Notes under the pieces: model-generated
What the model was told of the DNA's origin: nothing
What the model saw: the letters and a program-made list of their open reading frames with translations, nothing else
Databases searched by the model: none
DNA from: Burkholderia puraquae
GTDB taxonomy: Bacteria > Pseudomonadota > Gammaproteobacteria > Burkholderiales > Burkholderiaceae
NCBI RefSeq assembly: GCF_002099195.1
Contig: NZ_NBYX01000008.1
Span: 62,001 to 126,000, forward strand
Reading direction: 5' to 3'
DNA: 64,000 bases
Shown here: in pieces, positions 9,009-17,738 of the stretch
How the letters are laid out: every line of letters starts with the position of its first letter
Position numbering within the stretch: the first letter of the stretch is position 1
Made by a program: the position numbers and the translations under genes

Positions 9009-9841
9009 GCACGCGTCCTTCCGCGCACGCGGCGCGTGGTACCGATACACCGCTGCTCGACCTGCGAATCATCCGCAAGCTTTACGGCGATCGCACGATC
9101 CTCGCCGACGTCCCGCTGCAGGTCGCACGCGGCGAGATCGTCTGCGTGGTCGGCCCGAGCGGTTGCGGGAAGAGCACGCTGCTGCGGATCGTCGCCGGCC
9201 TTGACACCGATTTTCGCGGCAACGTGAAGCTGGAAGGCATCGCGCTCGACGGCCCCTCTCCGCGCGTCGGCGTGATCTTTCAGGAGCCGCGGCTGCTGCC
9301 GTGGCTGTCGATCGCGGATAACGTCGGCTTTGCGGCCGGCCCTCGCGGCGGGCGCGAGCCGGCCGTCGCCCGTCTGCTCGACGAAGTCGGCCTTGCCGGT
9401 GTTGCCCGGCAACTGCCGGCCACGTTGTCGGGCGGGATGGCGCAACGCGCCGCGATCGCGCGCGGCCTGTTCGGCGAACCGGATCTGCTGCTGCTCGACG
9501 AACCGTTCAGCGCGGTCGATGCGATGACCCGGATGCGGTTGCAGACGCTGCTGCTCGATGTCGTCGACCGGCACCGGATGGCCGCGATCGTCGTCACGCA
9601 CGATCTGGACGAAGCGCTGTATCTCGGCGATCGTGTGCTGATGCTGGCCCCCGACCCGGGCCGCGTCGACGACGAGATCCGTGTCGACGTCGCACGGCCG
9701 CGCGATCGGCGCGATCCGTCGCTGGCCGTGCTGCGCGCGCAGTTGCTGGACGCATTCCAGCAGCTTCAGGAGCGCCGCGACGAGACGAGGCGCCGGCCGC
9801 GCGACCATCAGGCATCTGAAGCCCGACTTCGCGCCGACTGA
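9005..9841 (+). CDS. ABC transporter ATP-binding protein, SsuB type
   Basis: 278 residues. Walker A GPSGCGKST at residues 50-58, Q-loop in IFQEPRLLPW, signature LSGGMAQR, Walker B LLLLDEPFSAVD and the switch histidine in VVTHDLDEAL are all intact. It energises import through the SsuC-type permease. The start overlaps the permease stop. The last 40 or so residues are Arg-rich and look like an unconserved tail. No ssuD or ssuE oxygenase or reductase follows, so desulfonation would depend on the nearby sfnB/luciferase-like enzymes or on genes elsewhere. Confidence 0.9.
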   Translation: MSTRPSAHAARGTDTPLLDLRIIRKLYGDRTILADVPLQVARGEIVCVVGPSGCGKSTLLRIVAGLDTDFRGNVKLEGIALDGPSPRVGVIFQEPRLLPWLSIADNVGFAAGPRGGREPAVARLLDEVGLAGVARQLPATLSGGMAQRAAIARGLFGEPDLLLLDEPFSAVDAMTRMRLQTLLLDVVDRHRMAAIVVTHDLDEALYLGDRVLMLAPDPGRVDDEIRVDVARPRDRRDPSLAVLRAQLLDAFQQLQERRDETRRRPRDHQASEARLRAD

Positions 9842-10031
9842 TGCATGGCCGGTGTCCCCCGGCTCCGATCCGGTACGCGTTCGGCGCCGGGATGACACAT
9901 CCGTCGTGCAGTGCCCGTGCGGCAAGCATCGCCGTCGTATCGAGGCCCCAACAGGGTGCGCGGGCAGCGCGAGCGCCCGCTCGCGCCGCGGCGGCGTGAA
10001 ATGCCGCGACGCGGCGGTGCACCGGCGCACT
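9842..10031. other. Convergent intergenic region, nothing recognised
   Basis: 190 GC-rich bases between the convergent ABC ATPase and OsmC genes. I see no T-flanked hairpin, no small ORF with a ribosome-binding site and no repeat. Confidence 0.4.
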
Positions 10032-10562
10032 TCAACCGTGCGTATGCCGCAATTCGCCGTCGATCGTCTGCGGCAATCTCAGCAGGTTGAAGATCGGGCA
10101 CACGGCCTCGACCGCCTCATGCAGCGCACGAATCGTCTCCGGCGGTTCGGGCGACACGATATCGAGCGTGTAGCGGAGGTTGTGCGGGAACACCGGCACA
10201 TGTTCGAAACCGGGTTGCTGCGCGAGCGGATGCTGGTCGCCGGTCACCTCGACTTCGATCGAGTCGATCTTCAGGCCGCGCTCGGCGGCCTGGATCAGCG
10301 TGATGTGCGTCAGGCAGCTGCCCAGCACGCCGAGTTGCAGCTCCGGCGACGCCGGCCCGAGGTTGTAGCCTGCGAAATCGGGCGGGCTGTCGCTGATCAC
10401 CTGGAAATCTCGAATGCGAATTTCCCGCACGCCGCTGCGGCCCAGCGCGCGCACGGTCGCTTTCAGCGGCGTCGCCTTGAGATCCGGATTGCGGTGAGCG
10501 GCATCCTTTTTCGCGAGCCAGGCGTCGCGCTTCTGTTCGAGGTAGTCGTTCAGTGTCGTCAT
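10032..10562 (-). CDS. OsmC family protein
   Basis: 176 residues from ATG 10562; the site upstream is weak and a start at 10595 would add 11 residues. OsmC/Ohr proteins are small dimeric thiol peroxidases; the family Cys is seen in GVLGSCLTHITLIQAAERG at about residues 91-109, and the second Cys lies in EAVCPIFNLLRLPQ near the C-terminus, the usual peroxidatic/resolving pattern. A role in reducing organic hydroperoxides is likely. It stands alone, with a long gene-free stretch upstream. Confidence 0.8.
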   Translation of the reverse strand: MTTLNDYLEQKRDAWLAKKDAAHRNPDLKATPLKATVRALGRSGVREIRIRDFQVISDSPPDFAGYNLGPASPELQLGVLGSCLTHITLIQAAERGLKIDSIEVEVTGDQHPLAQQPGFEHVPVFPHNLRYTLDIVSPEPPETIRALHEAVEAVCPIFNLLRLPQTIDGELRHTHG

Positions 10563-11052
10563 GGTCGGGTCGGGTCGCAATGATTGGCCCCGCATACGGC
10601 GGCCAATCGAGAAGGGTCTTCATGCTATGCCCTTCCGTGACAGTCACGAAACGATCATTCCAGCAAAGCAATGCGCGGTGCGTGATGTCGCATGGCGACA
10701 TGCGCGTTCAGGAATCGTGGGCGGTTCTTCACACCCCGGTTTTTCACACCCCGAAAGTTATCCACAATTTCCGTGCATAACCCTGTGGAGAACCTCGACG
10801 CAATCGACCGGTCTCCCTGCCGACAAGCATCGCTGCATTACCGTGTTCGCGTCGTGGGCACTGCATGCCGACAACATCGCACCGGGTTCTGCGATCGTCC
10901 GAATCTCGTTCTTCACCGGGTCGGTGCACGAATCGCGTCGATATCGGCAGTCCGGATGCCCGCACCAGAAATGTGCTGCTTCGACGAAGGCCGCCTCTCG
11001 TCGGATAGACACCCGGCCCGACGTGCGGGCGCCGATCGCCCGCCTCAGCGCG
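10563..11052. other. 490-base gene-free stretch holding a repeat and DnaA-box cluster
   Basis: Between the OsmC and chemoreceptor genes, both leftward. No convincing ORF was found; short open frames lack ribosome-binding sites. The central 65 bases (10728-10792) hold direct repeats and DnaA-box-like motifs, annotated separately. The rest shows nothing I recognise. Confidence 0.5.
10728..10792. repeat. Direct repeats next to three DnaA-box-like motifs
   Basis: TTCACACCCCG occurs at 10728-10738 and 10743-10753 (15-base period). It is followed by a perfect DnaA box TTATCCACA at 10758-10766. On the other strand lie TTATGCACG (10772-10780) and TTCTCCACA (10784-10792), differing from that box by two and one bases. 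The composition resembles the box arrays near dnaA and replication origins. No replication gene lies nearby, so a DnaA-titration site, an origin remnant or chance are the options. Confidence 0.45.
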
Positions 11053-12618
11053 TCACGCGAGCGCCTCGTCACGCAGACGGAACTGCGCAACCGCCGCACT
11101 CAGCCGCGAGCCTTGTTCGTCGAGCGACAGCGCCGCGGCCGCGGCCTCCTCGACCAGCGCGGCATTGCGTTGCATCGTCTGCTCCATCTGGATGACTGCG
11201 GCGTTCACCTGCTCGATGCCTGACGACTGCTCTTCGAAGGCGTTGCTGGTTTCGCTCATGATCGTGTTGACACGCTCGACCGCGGCGACGAGCTCGGCCA
11301 TCGCCGAGCCGGCCAGTGCGACGAGGCCGCTGCCGTCTTCGACGCGCTGCGTGGAATGGCCGATCAGTTCGCGGATTTCCTTCGCCGCCGACGCACAGCG
11401 CTGCGCGAGCCCGCGCACCTCGGTCGCGACGACCGCGAAGCCACGCCCCTGCTCGCCTGCGCGTGCGGCTTCAACGGCAGCGTTCAATGCGAGGATGTTG
11501 GTCTGGAACGCGATGCTCTCGATCACGCCGACGATGCCGGAGATCCGCGCGGAACCGTGCGAAATCGCCGACATCGTTTCGACGACGCGCTGCATCGCCT
11601 CGCCGCCGCGCGACGCAATGCCCGCCGCGCCCTCGACGTAGGTGCGGGCGTCGCGTGCGTTGTCCGCGTTCTGGCGCACGGCCGCGGTCAGCTGCTCGAC
11701 GCTCGCCGCCGCCTGTTGCAACGATACGGCCTGCTGCTCGGTGCGCGCGGACAAGTCGACGTTGCCGCTCGCGATCGTACGGACGTCGCCGACGATCGTC
11801 TCGGTGCTTGCGCGCACCTGGCTCACGGTGTCGACGAGGCCGTCCTGCATCCGCTTCAGCGCATTCAGCAGATACGCCATTTCGTTTTCGCCCGGGACGA
11901 CGACGGTGCCGGTCAGGTCGCCTTTCGAGATCTTCTCGAACTGGTCGACCGCGAGCCTGATCGGCTCGACGATCGCCTTCGCGAGCATGCGCTGCGCAAG
12001 GAAGCCGACGACGAGCGCGAAGACCGCGACCGCCGCCATCCCCCACACGATCCGGTGGAAATAGACCCCGGCCGCGTCGTAGCGCGCCTTTTCGCGCGCA
12101 ACCTGGAACGATTCGAGCGCGTCGATCGCCTCCTGGTAGGCGGCGAACAGCGCGGGCGGCGCGGTACGCTGCGTATCGAGGAAGTTGAACGCATCGTCGC
12201 CGTCGAGCTGCGACAGCGCCTTCAGGAACACGCGATCGAGCAGCGCGCGCCGCTGGCTCTGCAGCGTGTCGAACAGCGCCTGCTCGCCGGCGTCGCGCGC
12301 ATGCAGTCGCGTGTACGCGTCCAGTTCGTCGTTGCTCTGCTTGAGCAGCGTGTGCAGTTGCGCGATTTCCTCCTTCGCGGGCTGGCCGGCGCTGATGATC
12401 TGCGCGACGTCGCTCATGCGTTCGCGCAGGACAAGCATCCGCTCAGAGCTGGTCTTCAGGTGCAGCAGCGACGCGGTGTCATCGCGGTACATCGCTTCGA
12501 GCGAACCGTTGCCCATATAGAGGGCCGCGATGCACGCGCCGACCACCAATACGAGCAGCACGGTATAGCCGGCGATGGTCGCGACGAGACCACCACGGAT
12601 AGTGAGTTGTTTTCGCAT
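11053..12618 (-). CDS. Methyl-accepting chemotaxis protein (Tar-type sensor)
   Basis: 521 residues from ATG 12618. Membrane segment 1 is at about 10-35, followed by a helical periplasmic domain of about 150 residues with LLHLKTSSERMLVLRERM and ELDAYTRLHARDAGEQ, a four-helix-bundle sensor. Membrane segment 2 (about 190-212) leads into a HAMP domain and a long coiled-coil signalling domain. The hairpin tip is intact: LNAAVEAARAGEQGRGFAVVATEVR near residues 375-400. No C-terminal NWETF-like pentapeptide is present, so it must rely on other receptors for methylation. It senses a small extracellular ligand for CheA/CheW. It is a single gene without che neighbours, as is common for Burkholderia receptors. 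Confidence 0.92.
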   Translation of the reverse strand: MRKQLTIRGGLVATIAGYTVLLVLVVGACIAALYMGNGSLEAMYRDDTASLLHLKTSSERMLVLRERMSDVAQIISAGQPAKEEIAQLHTLLKQSNDELDAYTRLHARDAGEQALFDTLQSQRRALLDRVFLKALSQLDGDDAFNFLDTQRTAPPALFAAYQEAIDALESFQVAREKARYDAAGVYFHRIVWGMAAVAVFALVVGFLAQRMLAKAIVEPIRLAVDQFEKISKGDLTGTVVVPGENEMAYLLNALKRMQDGLVDTVSQVRASTETIVGDVRTIASGNVDLSARTEQQAVSLQQAAASVEQLTAAVRQNADNARDARTYVEGAAGIASRGGEAMQRVVETMSAISHGSARISGIVGVIESIAFQTNILALNAAVEAARAGEQGRGFAVVATEVRGLAQRCASAAKEIRELIGHSTQRVEDGSGLVALAGSAMAELVAAVERVNTIMSETSNAFEEQSSGIEQVNAAVIQMEQTMQRNAALVEEAAAAALSLDEQGSRLSAAVAQFRLRDEALA

Positions 12619-12910
12619 GACGTTCCCTTGCGCCGGCCGGGCGCGGCCAGCGGTGGATGTGGATTCCGGATCACGAAAGACGCGCGCCGCGTCACAACAC
12701 GGGGCGCATGGGCTGCGAACGGGTTAACGGCGGGGTGAACGGAAGGGTTTTATCTGTACGCGACGTGAATCTTGACGATAGCGACAGGTAACAAGCGAAG
12801 GCGCACGTGACCGGTGTGCCAAGCAGTGCCGACGATCACTTGAGTGGGCCTCGGCCCACCTTGGGCAGGAACGGAGGCATCCTGATCGGTCGATGTATCC
12901 CGACCGATAC
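12619..12910. other. Intergenic region with a 7-bp hairpin
   Basis: About 290 bases between the chemoreceptor start and the VOC gene stop. GTGGGCC (12844-12850) and GGCCCAC (12853-12859) form a tight hairpin 50 bases past the VOC stop in its direction of transcription, without a T-run. It may help end or stabilise the VOC transcript. No ORF is supported. Confidence 0.35.
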
Positions 12911-13321
12911 CTAGCCGCCGTTGGCCAGCCTTGAACGGATCTCGTCGGCCGAGAGGTCGCGCTGGTGCGTCGCGATCTGCCATCTGTTCCCCCACGGATC
13001 CTTCACCATTGCCCGCCTGTCGCCGTACGGCAAGTCGGCCGGGGCTTCGAGCGGGATGGCATGCGCGGCAAGCGCCCGCCGATAGGTCAGATCGGCATCC
13101 TCGACATAGACGTACAGAAACGCGGGCATCGGATCACGCAGGCCATCTTCCCCGCTGATCATCACGACGGAATCGCCGATCCTGATTTCCGCAGGCAACC
13201 CCGGGCGGTATTCGCCCTGGGCATGAAATACCGTCCGAATGAATTCGATCAGGTTTTGCGGATCCGGCACGACGATCCGGGGCGTGACGGTAGGCCATCC
13301 GTCGAGCTGGAATTTGACCAT
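12911..13321 (-). CDS. VOC family protein (glyoxalase/bleomycin-resistance fold)
   Basis: 136 residues from ATG 13321, which has a GGAGG site ten bases upstream; the in-frame ATG at 13369 was rejected for lack of one. PRIVVPDPQNLIEFIRTVF at the N-terminus and the closing MVKDPWGNRWQIATH motif are typical of the PhnB-like branch of the vicinal-oxygen-chelate superfamily. Such proteins bind a metal or a small ligand; the activity is not predictable. The start abuts a decayed AAA-ATPase fragment on the same strand. Confidence 0.8.
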   Translation of the reverse strand: MVKFQLDGWPTVTPRIVVPDPQNLIEFIRTVFHAQGEYRPGLPAEIRIGDSVVMISGEDGLRDPMPAFLYVYVEDADLTYRRALAAHAIPLEAPADLPYGDRRAMVKDPWGNRWQIATHQRDLSADEIRSRLANGG

Positions 13322-13400
13322 GTCGGGCAGCCTCCGAAGAGATTTCCGGGAGTATTGTCCTCCCGGCACTCGAGATCTGCAAAGGATCGACTATGGCCGA

Positions 13401-13547
13401 AACGACCGGCCCGACGGCGCGCGCGAACCGCGCGGCGAGCATCGATTTTCCGGACGAGATCTCGCCGCATACCATGTGGAGCAACGCGGCATCGCTCGAT
13501 GCGGTCGCGTGAAATGGCTTCCCTGTCTGCATTTCCAGCCTCTCCAT
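13401..13547 (-). pseudogene. Remnant of an AAA-type ATP-binding protein (N-terminus only)
   Basis: Reading leftward from ATG 13547 or 13532, the peptide contains LLHMVCGEISSGKSMLAARFARA, split here by eye as a Walker A loop (GEISSGKS) after a hydrophobic strand. This is the usual start of small AAA/zeta-toxin-like kinases found singly in Burkholderia. After about residue 45 the sequence stops resembling the family: the acidic switch and the rest of the roughly 170-residue domain are absent, and the frame runs into the VOC gene. I read it as a truncated remnant. Seen: the P-loop. Inferred: the family and loss by deletion. Confidence 0.5.
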
Positions 13548-13560
13548 CGAATGCCCGGAA

Positions 13561-13587
13561 AGCAAAAACCCGCCTTCCGGGCGGGTT
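13561..13587 (-). terminator. Rho-independent terminator, leftward
   Basis: AACCCGCC (13567-13574) and GGCGGGTT (13580-13587) pair around a short loop. Read leftward, the hairpin is followed by a run of T (the A-tract at 13564-13569). It would stop transcripts of the LRR gene, whose stop lies 190 bases upstream. Confidence 0.7.
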
Positions 13588-13775
13588 GTGACGATATCCA
13601 TTCAGTCGATCGCTATCCCGCCGGCAACATTGCGGCGCAAATAATCGAACGGGTTTGCGAATGGGTCATGCGCATCAGAATAACCAACTCCCGATCGTGA
13701 GCAAGCGGATGCGGGACGGCGCGCGTCGGCTTGCGCGCGCGAAGCCGATGCACGCACGACTGCGGCCTACGTGGA

Positions 13776-14804
13776 TCATGGCCAGTAGCCGGCCTTTTCG
13801 CCCAGCCCTCGCGCCGCCAAACGGGCGTTGGCGTCGTCGTTCCATTTCACGCTGCCCGAAAACAGGCCGACGGAATGGCAAGCCGGCGGCCAATCGCGAT
13901 CACGCAACGCATTCAGGTCGAGTGCGACGCCCGACGCACGAAATTCCCGCAACCGGTCCTGCCCGTCCAGCCCGGGCAAGTCGGCCAGCTTCCGGCAATT
14001 GAACAGCGCGAGCCGCTCCAGCTTCACGCCAGCCAGGTCCAGCGTCGTGAGCTGCAACTGATCCTCGATGCGCAACGCGGAAAGCGACGGCAAGCGCGAC
14101 AGGTCGCCCAATGTGGCCAGCCCGCGCACGCGCAGGATCTGCAGCATCTCGATGGTGGCGCTCGACAGATCGTCGATGTCGTCGCGGCCGCCCAGGATCA
14201 GCGTCATTTCCGTCAAGGCCGGCATGGCCGGGATGAATCCGAGCGGATGCTTCTTTGCATGGCAACCGAGCGTCAGCTTGCGCAAGCCGGGCAGGCCTGC
14301 GATCGCATCGATCCCCTTTGCGTGGCCGTGCACGAAGAGTTCGGTCAACGATGCGCACTTCGCCAGACGCGACAGATCGATGTTCCGCTTCTGGTTTTCA
14401 GCCAGCACGAGCCGCTCGAGTCGGCCGAGGTCGAGCGTGGCGAGGAAGTCCGGCCGGTTCAGCCTGAACACGCCGAAGCTCAACCGTTTCAGCCCGGGAA
14501 GCCGGCCGATTTCTTCTTCGTGCGCGATCTCGGTCAGGCAATCGACCGACAGGTCCCGGGCGTCTGGCAGGTGGCGCAGCACGACCGCATCGAATGGTGC
14601 GCGGTAATGCCCGTAGAACCGGACCTGAAGACGATCCCCGGCCAGCCGGCAGGCTTCATTCAGCGATTGCAGGATCGCCGGCCCGTACGCTTCGGGCGTG
14701 CTGAACTGGACAACCAGTCGCTCGCGTTGCGCGCACGCTTCCACGATTTCGATCGGCGAAAGCGTTTCCGGGTCGTTCACCCGGCCACTGTGTACCTGCA
14801 GCAT
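13776..14804 (-). CDS. Leucine-rich-repeat-like protein of unknown function
   Basis: 342 residues from ATG 14804. From about residue 80 to 290 there are irregular leucine-rich repeats of about 22-25 residues, such as LPGLKRLSFGVFRL, LASLTELFVHGHA-like, LPGLRKLTLG and LPSLSALRIEDQLQLTTLDL. The first 75 residues are a non-repeat cap with RERLVVQFSTPEAYG. No signal peptide, membrane segment or catalytic domain is seen, so a cytoplasmic protein-binding role is likely. No effector-type ubiquitin-ligase domain follows the repeats. It is a single leftward gene ended by the terminator at 13561-13587. Confidence 0.7.
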   Translation of the reverse strand: MLQVHSGRVNDPETLSPIEIVEACAQRERLVVQFSTPEAYGPAILQSLNEACRLAGDRLQVRFYGHYRAPFDAVVLRHLPDARDLSVDCLTEIAHEEEIGRLPGLKRLSFGVFRLNRPDFLATLDLGRLERLVLAENQKRNIDLSRLAKCASLTELFVHGHAKGIDAIAGLPGLRKLTLGCHAKKHPLGFIPAMPALTEMTLILGGRDDIDDLSSATIEMLQILRVRGLATLGDLSRLPSLSALRIEDQLQLTTLDLAGVKLERLALFNCRKLADLPGLDGQDRLREFRASGVALDLNALRDRDWPPACHSVGLFSGSVKWNDDANARLAARGLGEKAGYWP

Positions 14805-14921
14805 GCAATCCCCGCCGATTCGTTCAAGATCCCGTCATCGAGCGGCCAGGGGCGACATCCCGGGGCCGCCCTTGCCTGCGTCGATTCGCGGCCGCCGACG
14901 ACATCCGGCCCGTGTCGGGCG

Positions 14922-15605
14922 TCATCCCGGAAACACACCCTGGCTCATCGCATCGAGTTGCCGGACGATCTCCGCGCGCAATTCGGCCGATACTTCGACG
15001 CTGTCGAGCAGTTCCGAAATCCACAGCCCATCGGCCGCGAGCCGGCAGATCATCAGCGTCGCGGCCTGCTCGAGCGGCACCGGATCGGGCCGCGTCCATT
15101 CGCGCATCGGCACCGACCATCGCGCGCGCGTGTCCTGCTCGGTAATCATCGACGCGACCAGCACGCGCAGCACATCGGTACTCGCGGCCTGATTCGCCGC
15201 ATCGAGCACCGCATGCAGATAAGCGCGCGCCGCCGCGCCGTCGCCGCCGGAATCCGCGGCCATCCGTGCGGCCATCTGCGCGCCGAACCGCTCGGTCGCC
15301 TGCCCGAACAGCGCATCCAGCAGCCCCTGCTTGTTCGCGAAGTGATATTGCAGTGCGCCTTTCGTCACGCCGGCGCGCTCGGCCACCGCATCGAGCGTCA
15401 ACGCGGCCACACCGTGATGTGTCGCGATTTCCGACGCGGCCGCCAGCAACTGCGCACGCACCTGATCCGGCGCTTTTTTTCGACGCACGCCGGATGTGGC
15501 GACGGCCGGCGCCGATGATGCTTCAGGCGCCCGCGCGCCGGCCGCTCCAGCCGGTTCGACGGGCGCGGACATATCGTGCGGCGCAGGTTCGAGGCGTTTT
15601 TTCAT
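14922..15605 (-). CDS. TetR family transcriptional regulator
   Basis: 227 residues from ATG 15605; longer in-frame starts cross the divergent promoter region and were rejected. A low-complexity Ala/Pro-rich leader of about 40 residues precedes the DNA-binding helix-turn-helix: LTLDAVAERAGVTKGALQYHFANKQGLLDALF at about residues 67-98. The C-terminal domain (about 110-225) is the helical ligand-binding and dimer part. It is divergent from the squalene-hopene cyclase gene, 53 bases away, so it probably represses that gene and itself. Confidence 0.85.
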   Translation of the reverse strand: MKKRLEPAPHDMSAPVEPAGAAGARAPEASSAPAVATSGVRRKKAPDQVRAQLLAAASEIATHHGVAALTLDAVAERAGVTKGALQYHFANKQGLLDALFGQATERFGAQMAARMAADSGGDGAAARAYLHAVLDAANQAASTDVLRVLVASMITEQDTRARWSVPMREWTRPDPVPLEQAATLMICRLAADGLWISELLDSVEVSAELRAEIVRQLDAMSQGVFPG

Positions 15606-15640
15606 GGTGCGGATGGTAGCACCCGGGCGTCTCGATATAA

Positions 15641-15656
15641 ACATTCCGGCTGGATG
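15641..15656. promoter_or_regulatory. Possible operator between tetR and shc
   Basis: An imperfect palindrome ACATTCC...GGATGGT lies in the only 53 bases between the divergent tetR and cyclase genes, just after a TATAAA at 15636-15641. Its position suits autoregulation and control of shc. The arms are imperfect, so confidence is low. Confidence 0.25.
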
Positions 15657-15658
15657 GT

Positions 15659-17713
15659 ATGATCCGCCGCATGAACAAACCCGCCCTCTCTCCCTGGTCC
15701 GCGCTCGACACTGCCATCGCCCGTGGACGCGACGCACTCGTGCGTCTCCAGCAGCCGGACGGCAGCTGGTGTTTCGAACTCGAATCCGACGCGACGATCA
15801 CCGCGGAATACATCCTGATGATGCATTTCATGGACAAGATCGACGACGTGCGCCAGGAGAAGATGGCGCGCTACCTGCGCGCGAACCAGCGGCTCGACAC
15901 GCATGGCGGCTGGGCGCTGTATGTCGACGGCGAGCCGGACGTGTCGTGCAGCGTGAAGGCGTACTTCGCGCTGAAGGCGGCCGGGGACAGCGAACAGGCG
16001 CCGCACATGGTCCGCGCGCGCGACGCGATCCTGAAGCTCGGCGGCGCGGCGCGCTCGAACGTGTTCACGCGCATCCTGCTCGCGACATTCGGCCAGGTGC
16101 CGTGGCGCGCGACGCCGTTCATGCCGATCGAATTCGTGCTGTTCCCGAAGTGGGTGCCGATCTCGATGTACAAGGTCGCGTACTGGGCGCGCACGACGAT
16201 GGTGCCGCTGCTCGTGCTGTGCTCGCTGAAGGCGCGCGCCCGCAATCCGCGCAACATCTCGATCCGCGAGCTGTTCGTCACACCGCCGGACGAGGAACGA
16301 CACTACTTTCCGCCCGCGCGCGGCATGCGCAAGCTGTTCCTCGCGCTCGACCACACGGTGCGGCATGTCGAGCCGCTGATGCCGAAGCGCCTGCGGCAGC
16401 GCGCGATCCGCCATGCCGAGGCGTGGTGCGCGGAGCGCATGAACGGCGAGGACGGGCTCGGCGGGATCTTCCCGCCGATCGTGTATGCCAATCAAATGAT
16501 GCAGGTGCTCGGCTACCCGGACGATCACCCGCTGCGGCGCGACTGCGACAATGCGCTGGAGAAGCTGCTGGTCACGCGCCCCGACGGCAGCATGTATTGC
16601 CAGCCGTGCCTGTCGCCGGTGTGGGATACCGCGTGGAGCACGATGGCGCTCGAGCAGGCGCGCGGCGTGGCGGTGCCGGAAGACGGCGAGCCGGACGACG
16701 CACGGCGCGCACTCGACGCACGCATCGCGCGCGCGTACGACTGGCTGGCCGAACGCCAGGTGAACGACCTGCGCGGCGACTGGATCGAGAACGCGCCGGC
16801 CGACGTCCAGCCGGGCGGGTGGGCGTTCCAGTACGCGAACCCGTACTACCCCGACATCGATGACACCGCGGTCGTCACCGCGATGCTCGATCGCCGCGGC
16901 CGCACGCATCGCAACGCGGACGGCACGAACCCGTATGCGCTGCGCGTCGCGCGCGCGCTCGACTGGATGCGCGGGCTGCAATCGCGCAACGGCGGCTTCG
17001 CGGCGTTCGATGCCGACTGCGACCGCATGTACCTGAACGCGATCCCGTTCGCCGATCACGGCGCCCTGCTCGATCCGCCGACCGAGGACGTGTCGGGCCG
17101 CGTGCTGCTGTGCTTCGGCGTGACGAAACGCGCGAACGAACGCGCGTCGCTCGCGCGCTGCATCGACTACGTAAAGCGCACGCAGCAGCCCGACGGCAGC
17201 TGGTGGGGCCGCTGGGGCACGAACTACATTTATGGCACGTGGAGCGTGCTGGCCGGCCTCGCGCTCGCCGGCGAGGACAAGTCGCAGCCGTATATCGCGC
17301 GCGCAATCGACTGGCTGCGCGCGCGACAGCATGCGGACGGCGGCTGGGGCGAGACGAACGACAGCTACATCGACCCGAAGCTGGCCGGCACGAACGGCGG
17401 CGAGAGCACGTCGAACTTCACCGCGTGGGCGCTGCTCGCGCAGATGGCGTTCGGCGACTGCGAATCCGATTCGGTGAAGCGCGGCATCGCGTATCTGCAG
17501 TCGGTCCAGCAGGAAGACGGCTTCTGGTGGCACCGCTCGCACAATGCGCCGGGCTTTCCGCGCATCTTCTACCTGAAGTATCACGGCTATACCGCGTACT
17601 TTCCGCTGTGGGCGCTCGCGCGCTATCGGCGGCTCGCGGGCGCGGCGGCGGCGCAGGCTTCGGCCGCGCGCGGAGCTGCGGCAGTCGCCGCAACGGACAC
17701 CGCTGTCGCCTGA
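15659..17713 (+). CDS. shc: Squalene-hopene cyclase
   Basis: 684 residues; ATG 15659 was used, though ATG 15671 (MNKPALSP) is equally possible. It cyclises squalene to hopene/diplopterol, the first step to hopanoid membrane lipids, as a monotopic inner-membrane protein. The catalytic DxDD is D399-I-D401-D402 in NPYYPDIDDTAVV. Several QW motifs of the alpha/alpha-barrel are seen, including QQPDGSWCFE, LQSRNGGFAAF, QQPDGSWWGRWG and QHADGGWGE. Length is normal for the family. No other hopanoid gene is adjacent; the divergent TetR gene is the likely regulator. The Ala-rich last 35 residues look dispensable. Confidence 0.95.
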   Translation: MIRRMNKPALSPWSALDTAIARGRDALVRLQQPDGSWCFELESDATITAEYILMMHFMDKIDDVRQEKMARYLRANQRLDTHGGWALYVDGEPDVSCSVKAYFALKAAGDSEQAPHMVRARDAILKLGGAARSNVFTRILLATFGQVPWRATPFMPIEFVLFPKWVPISMYKVAYWARTTMVPLLVLCSLKARARNPRNISIRELFVTPPDEERHYFPPARGMRKLFLALDHTVRHVEPLMPKRLRQRAIRHAEAWCAERMNGEDGLGGIFPPIVYANQMMQVLGYPDDHPLRRDCDNALEKLLVTRPDGSMYCQPCLSPVWDTAWSTMALEQARGVAVPEDGEPDDARRALDARIARAYDWLAERQVNDLRGDWIENAPADVQPGGWAFQYANPYYPDIDDTAVVTAMLDRRGRTHRNADGTNPYALRVARALDWMRGLQSRNGGFAAFDADCDRMYLNAIPFADHGALLDPPTEDVSGRVLLCFGVTKRANERASLARCIDYVKRTQQPDGSWWGRWGTNYIYGTWSVLAGLALAGEDKSQPYIARAIDWLRARQHADGGWGETNDSYIDPKLAGTNGGESTSNFTAWALLAQMAFGDCESDSVKRGIAYLQSVQQEDGFWWHRSHNAPGFPRIFYLKYHGYTAYFPLWALARYRRLAGAAAAQASAARGAAAVAATDTAVA

Positions 17714-17738
17714 GCGGTCACGTGCCGGCGCAAGGCCG

